Assembly: GCA_943736015.1 (NCBI GenBank)
Contig: OX031060.1
Span: forward strand, 1,818,001-1,882,000
Length of the DNA stretch: 64,000 nucleotides
Direction of reading: 5' to 3'
Source: Tridacna crocea
Lineage: Eukaryota > Mollusca > Bivalvia > Cardiida > Cardiidae
The translations under genes and the position numbers were made by a program. The stretch's first letter is position 1. Each line of letters begins with the position of its first letter. Of this stretch, positions 60,489 to 64,000 are shown in pieces. Below the pieces are notes generated by a model. That model was not told the origin of the DNA. It ran no database searches and saw nothing but the letters and a program-made list of their open reading frames with translations.

Positions 60489-60844
60489 CAAAAAAAATTT
60501 ACCGTTAGTTTGCAAATGGAATCCTATAACATTTCTCTTATTTAATGGTGAAGATAGAGCGATTGCATTTGTGACAAAAGGAAGAGCAAGATTATGCAGT
60601 AAAATGTGCAACGTATTATTTTTTCTCTCTCCGCAAGTTGCATTATGGTGTAAGTATTGATCGAGAGTTTGGTGTTAGGAATCATAATCTGTCTGCCGAA
60701 GTCTGAAGTTTGTCCCTGGCGATTCCAGAATTTCTGATCGTTCAAGAGAGAAGTTTCCCGTTATTGCAGAAGAGAAATTCTTGCTTTGTCCATTCAATCT
60801 AAGAATGTATGGTAAGGGTTAAATATGGTTCAATACAGGTACTT
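60489..60844. other. no feature recognised
   Basis: Unique sequence. Near 60792-60822, TGTATGGTAAGGGTTAAA resembles a PB terminus. Confidence 0.3.
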
Positions 60845-61064
60845 TTAACCCTTTACCACTCAGTCCCAACTTTTGACAACCTTGCGATAGAAGACTTTTG
60901 AAAACATTGTGGGAAAAGGAGAAAATGCTGGTACCGGCATTTTCTCCTTTTCCCACAATGTTTTCTACCCTGCTGGAAACAAATTTCAATTTTTGAGTGA
61001 CTTTATTTGTCGCCTGCAAGTGCTTTGGACCAGTCTAAAATTTTCTCGTTTAGTAAAGGGTTAA
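60845..61064 (-). mobile_element. PB-A MITE, intact
   Basis: TTAACCCTTTACCACTCAG to TAGTAAAGGGTTAA. Loop shortened to CTGGTACCGG. Confidence 0.84.
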
Positions 61065-61117
61065 GACTGTAATGATTTTCACAATAAAGAAGGTCTGTGA
61101 CAGTGAGTAAATTTGAA

Positions 61118-61345
61118 ATGTTTTTTACCAAACGACAAAATTTTAGACTTTCCCAAATTCAAAACTTTTGTGGACAACATATTAAACATGACAAAAAAAT
61201 CAAGATTTCTTTTAGAATGGGGTAGAAAACATTGTAGGAAAAGGAGAAAATACTAGTTACCAGCATTTTCTCCTTTTCCTAAAATGCTTTTAAAGGCTTC
61301 TTTTTCAAGGTCGTTAAAAGTTAGCATTGTGTGGGAAAGGGTTGA
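61118..61345 (+). mobile_element. PB-A MITE
   Basis: TTTTTTACCAAACGAC to GGGAAAGGGTTGA. Confidence 0.78.
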
Positions 61346-61369
61346 ACAAGTAAATTCATTTGAGCATTG

Positions 61370-61575
61370 ACCACTAAAGCTCTAGATAGAGGGAGTGATT
61401 TTGATTTCAAAATTGAAAATGTTAATAATTCTCCACTAAACCATATGCTGTGGACACTTATTAGAATTGTCTCATCAAGATGATTCTAATGAGTACCCAC
61501 CACATAGGGTTTGGAAGAGAAATAATGGATTTAGAATACCATCACTCTCTCATATTTGGAGCTCTGACCCATTTC
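61370..61575. mobile_element. FB2 foldback element
   Basis: AGCTCTAGATAGAGGGAGTG to CATATTTGGAGCTCTG. Centre CATATGCTGTGGACACTTAT faces ATGAGTACCCACCACATAGG. Confidence 0.65.
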
Positions 61576-61644
61576 AAGAATTCCACAACATAGTCAGGTT
61601 GAAGTGGCAGGACTGGAAACTGTGGAAAGATTTTGTCTTGCTAG

Positions 61645-61787
61645 CTTACCCCATTACCACTCAATCCCTACTTTTGACGCCCCTGAGAAAGAAGCCTTTT
61701 GAAAACACTGAGTCACCTTTATTTTGTCGTCTGCAAATGCTTTCAATTTGGACCAGTCCAAAATTTTCTCGTGTGGTAATGAGTTAC
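61645..61787 (-). mobile_element. PB-A MITE lacking its hairpin
   Basis: Both termini and both arms are intact, but GAAAACACTG runs directly into AGTCACCTTTATTTTG. The deletion removes the palindrome plus the inner long arm, leaving 143 bp. Confidence 0.8.
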
Positions 61788-62403
61788 TTACTCCAGCAGA
61801 AAGTGCTCAATGAGAGGTTTTGTGATTGTAATGTGTTTGCTTTCTGTTGAGCCAACATTTTATTTGATATTTGGGTTGATACTGACAAAAGGTAAAAAAG
61901 TAGGCCATTGGGACAAATTTTAGAAATTTTTTCGTTGGAAATAAAAATATTGCAAGGTTATGAAGAAATTAGTATTTATTTCAAAATTTGTATTTGTCCA
62001 AGATTATTTTGTGGTATGGCATTCCTGTAGATCGAGTACTTAAACTTAAAAGAAAAATCATGGACAGAGAAGTATAAAAAAGCAATTTATTTTTAACAGA
62101 GGAAATGAAATGGGATCCATGTCATTCAAGAGATTGGCAAACAAAGCTTCATGCCTTTACATGATTTTGATTTCTGAAAACTACTGTTAATGTATTTTTT
62201 CCCTATACCAAACTGTATGACAATTCCATGATATTAGACCATGGAGAAAGAGTTTATTAAAAGATTATGAAGAAGGACAATTTTCGTCAAAGTAGCATGT
62301 GTTTTTTCACTATAATTTGCATAAATCGAATCTTTTAACTTGAATCTTTATTCAATGTTTAGAAATGCTTCCAACATGGAGGACTGTGTGGTTTTGTGAA
62401 CAT
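61788..62403. other. unassigned, weak exon signal at 62100
   Basis: Acceptor TTTATTTTTAACAG (62099) followed by an open frame GNEMGSMSFKRLANKASCLY. No good donor, so not called. Confidence 0.25.
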
Positions 62404-62632
62404 TTAACTCATTACTAAACGACAAAATTTTAGTTTTGTCAAAATCAAAGGCACTTGCAGACGACAACATAAAAGTGACTGAAAAATTGAAATTCATTTT
62501 GTGAAGGGTAGAAAACATTGTTGGAAAAGGAGAAAATGCTGGTTACCAGCATTTTCTCCTTTTCCCACAATGTTTTCTAAAGGCTTCTTTCTCAGGGTCA
62601 TCAAAAATGGGGATTATGTGGTAATGGGTTAA
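62404..62632 (+). mobile_element. PB-A MITE, intact
   Basis: TTAACTCATTACTAAACGAC to GGTAATGGGTTAA. Nearly perfect hairpin (ATTGTTGG against CCCACAAT). Confidence 0.87.
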
Positions 62633-63067
62633 CCATGAGTTCAAAATATGGCCAAAGAAACAGTTGAATTTTTTATGAGATAAGCCAATTCCACATAAAT
62701 ACTTAACTATTTACAACTTGGCTATTGAAAAAAACTTATAAAAATTTGGGTGGGAAAGATGCAATAATTTCTAGTATTTCATCATGGCTTCTGTACATGC
62801 AAACATGCAAGAGACATTTTTTTTTTCCTCATCCAACCAGTCTTAAAAGTCCTTATGGTCACTTTTACTTATTTTGATATGCTTTGCATTATCTAGAATA
62901 GTAATTTGGGTAAATTTTCCGGTAGCAAAGATAGAGCTCTATACAGTGACTTTCTGTGTTGTAGGTTAAATCTGTATTGCAGAGAAATGCAACTGACTTT
63001 AAGTAACAAATATGAACAAAGACAAATTAATAAACCTTTCATTGCATAAAGAGCTGGTAGAAGGCGT
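62633..63067. other. no feature recognised
   Basis: AT-rich unique sequence. Confidence 0.35.
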
Positions 63068-63296
63068 TTAACCCATTACCACACAATCCCTACTTTTGAC
63101 GCCCCTGAGAAAGAAGCCTTTTGAAAACACTGTTGGAAAAGGAGAAAATGCTGGTAACCAGCATTTTCTCCTTTTCCCACAGTGTTTTCTACCCATCCCA
63201 GAACAAATTTCAACTTTTCAGTCACCTTTATTTTGTCTTCTGCAAATGCTTTCAATTTGAACCAGTCTAAAATTTTGTCGTGTGGTAAAGAGTTAA
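63068..63296 (-). mobile_element. PB-A MITE, intact
   Basis: TTAACCCATTACC to GGTAAAGAGTTAA. Arms with ACACTGTTGG / CCCACAGTGT. Confidence 0.88.
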
Positions 63297-63677
63297 AACA
63301 TGTAAATCTGGGAAAAAACATTGAAGAAATTTGTCACGCGTGGCAGCCATTTTGTTCTTTTTCTGGAGACAACTCGAGTAACAGATGAAATGCATGGTTT
63401 TCTCTATGTTCGGCATTTAAATTGAAAATATTTGTATTTCAAACAAAGAGTTAATAAATATGCAAGCAACAGGTATGTTTAAATCCTAGTTTTATGCTCT
63501 AGTTGCAATTTATATTTTAGAGTTCAACACGCGCACAAAATCTGTGTGGAACTTTCAACTAATTTTGTCGTGATCGTCTCTATACCCAGAGGCAACCAAT
63601 CGAAAAGTGACATCGCCTTTGGGGGCAGTTATTTGCACTAGGTGAATAGCTTAACTTGCACGATTAACTTACATCAT
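63297..63677. other. no feature recognised
   Basis: Unique sequence. ACACGCGCACAAAATC (63526) is the only GC-richer spot. Confidence 0.3.
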
Positions 63678-63750
63678 TTAATTCATTACCACACAATCCC
63701 CAACTTTTAACAACCCTTTTTTGAAAAGGCTCTTGAAAACAATGTCAGAA
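63678..63750 (-). mobile_element. PB-A MITE, terminal fragment
   Basis: TTAATTCATTACCACACAATC to CTTGAAAACAATGTCAG, cut at the hairpin base. Confidence 0.62.
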
Positions 63751-63975
63751 ATGTGGACCCTTGCTGTATTTCCAGGCAGTTTCACACTGTCTGTCTTTAT
63801 AAAGATATTCTTGTTGCAGTTGGTATAGGGTTGACTCTGTTATCTTCCATGATTTATCTACCTGAGCCTCATAAATCATGAAATCATGCAATAATTACAA
63901 TAGGATCAAGCACTGTCTTTACCTGTACTATGAGTTTCTACTCTCCGGTGCTTTTGCTGTTCTGCATATTAAATT

Positions 63976-64000
63976 TTAACCCCTTGCCATACAATCCAGA
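63976..64000 (-). mobile_element. PB-A MITE, cut by window end
   Basis: TTAACCCCTTGCCATACAAT then CCAGA, the first 25 bp of a copy. Confidence 0.6.

Overview
This window looks like intronic and intergenic DNA of a bivalve-type mollusc. It is AT-rich, has no bacterial-style gene packing, and carries dispersed repeats I associate with bivalve genomes: elements opening TTTTTAGCTCACCTGAGC or TTTTTAGCTCCACTGGC and closing AGGGCCATCTTGGCCCTCTT, a tRNA-derived SINE ending in AACCAACC, and the AGTCCGCACAGGCTAAT repeat. The species cannot be named from the sequence.

About a quarter of the window is one type of short non-autonomous DNA transposon. More than 80 full, truncated or degenerate copies are visible, usually near 228 bp, bounded by TTAA and built around a ~67-bp near-perfect palindrome. 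TTAA targets and TTAACCC ends fit piggyBac-type MITEs. I call them PB-A (loop CTGGTAACCAG), PB-B (loop CTCGTGACGAG, ends TTAACCCTTTACTCC) and PB-C (ends TTAACCCTTTCCCAAAC). For PB copies, strand + means the long arm (GCATTTGCAGACGAC) is on the left. Copies insert into each other, often sharing one TTAA, and into SINEs, foldback elements and a tRNA-like sequence.

Other elements have readable borders: a pogo-like element (21656-23006), a hAT-like element (34270-35241), a Harbinger-like element (11541-12613), a MULE-like foldback (26626-26883), three foldback families (FB1 CACCAACC, FB2 GAGCCCCAGAT, FB3 GTAGATCAAGATC), and tandem arrays with units of about 46, 26, 34, 165, 140 and 28 bp.

The main protein-coding element is a nearly complete DIRS-type tyrosine-recombinase retrotransposon on the minus strand (52895-57855). 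It has a Gag-like ORF1, an RT/RNase H/methyltransferase-like ORF2, a tyrosine recombinase ORF3, inverted terminal repeats, and an internal complementary region joining copies of the two outer ends. ORF1 and ORF2 are linked by a predicted -1 frameshift with two in-frame slippery heptamers.

Between the repeats, a set of short plus-strand open segments has splice-like borders and often compatible reading phases (203, 5302, 14022, 15158, 19480, 21517, 25203, 26495, 29711, 29934, 33882, 34209, 44830, 51126 and 51897). They may be exons of one long, unidentified host gene whose introns hold the repeats. This is inference and needs transcript evidence. Nearly all other ORFs of 60-110 codons are MITE shadows.
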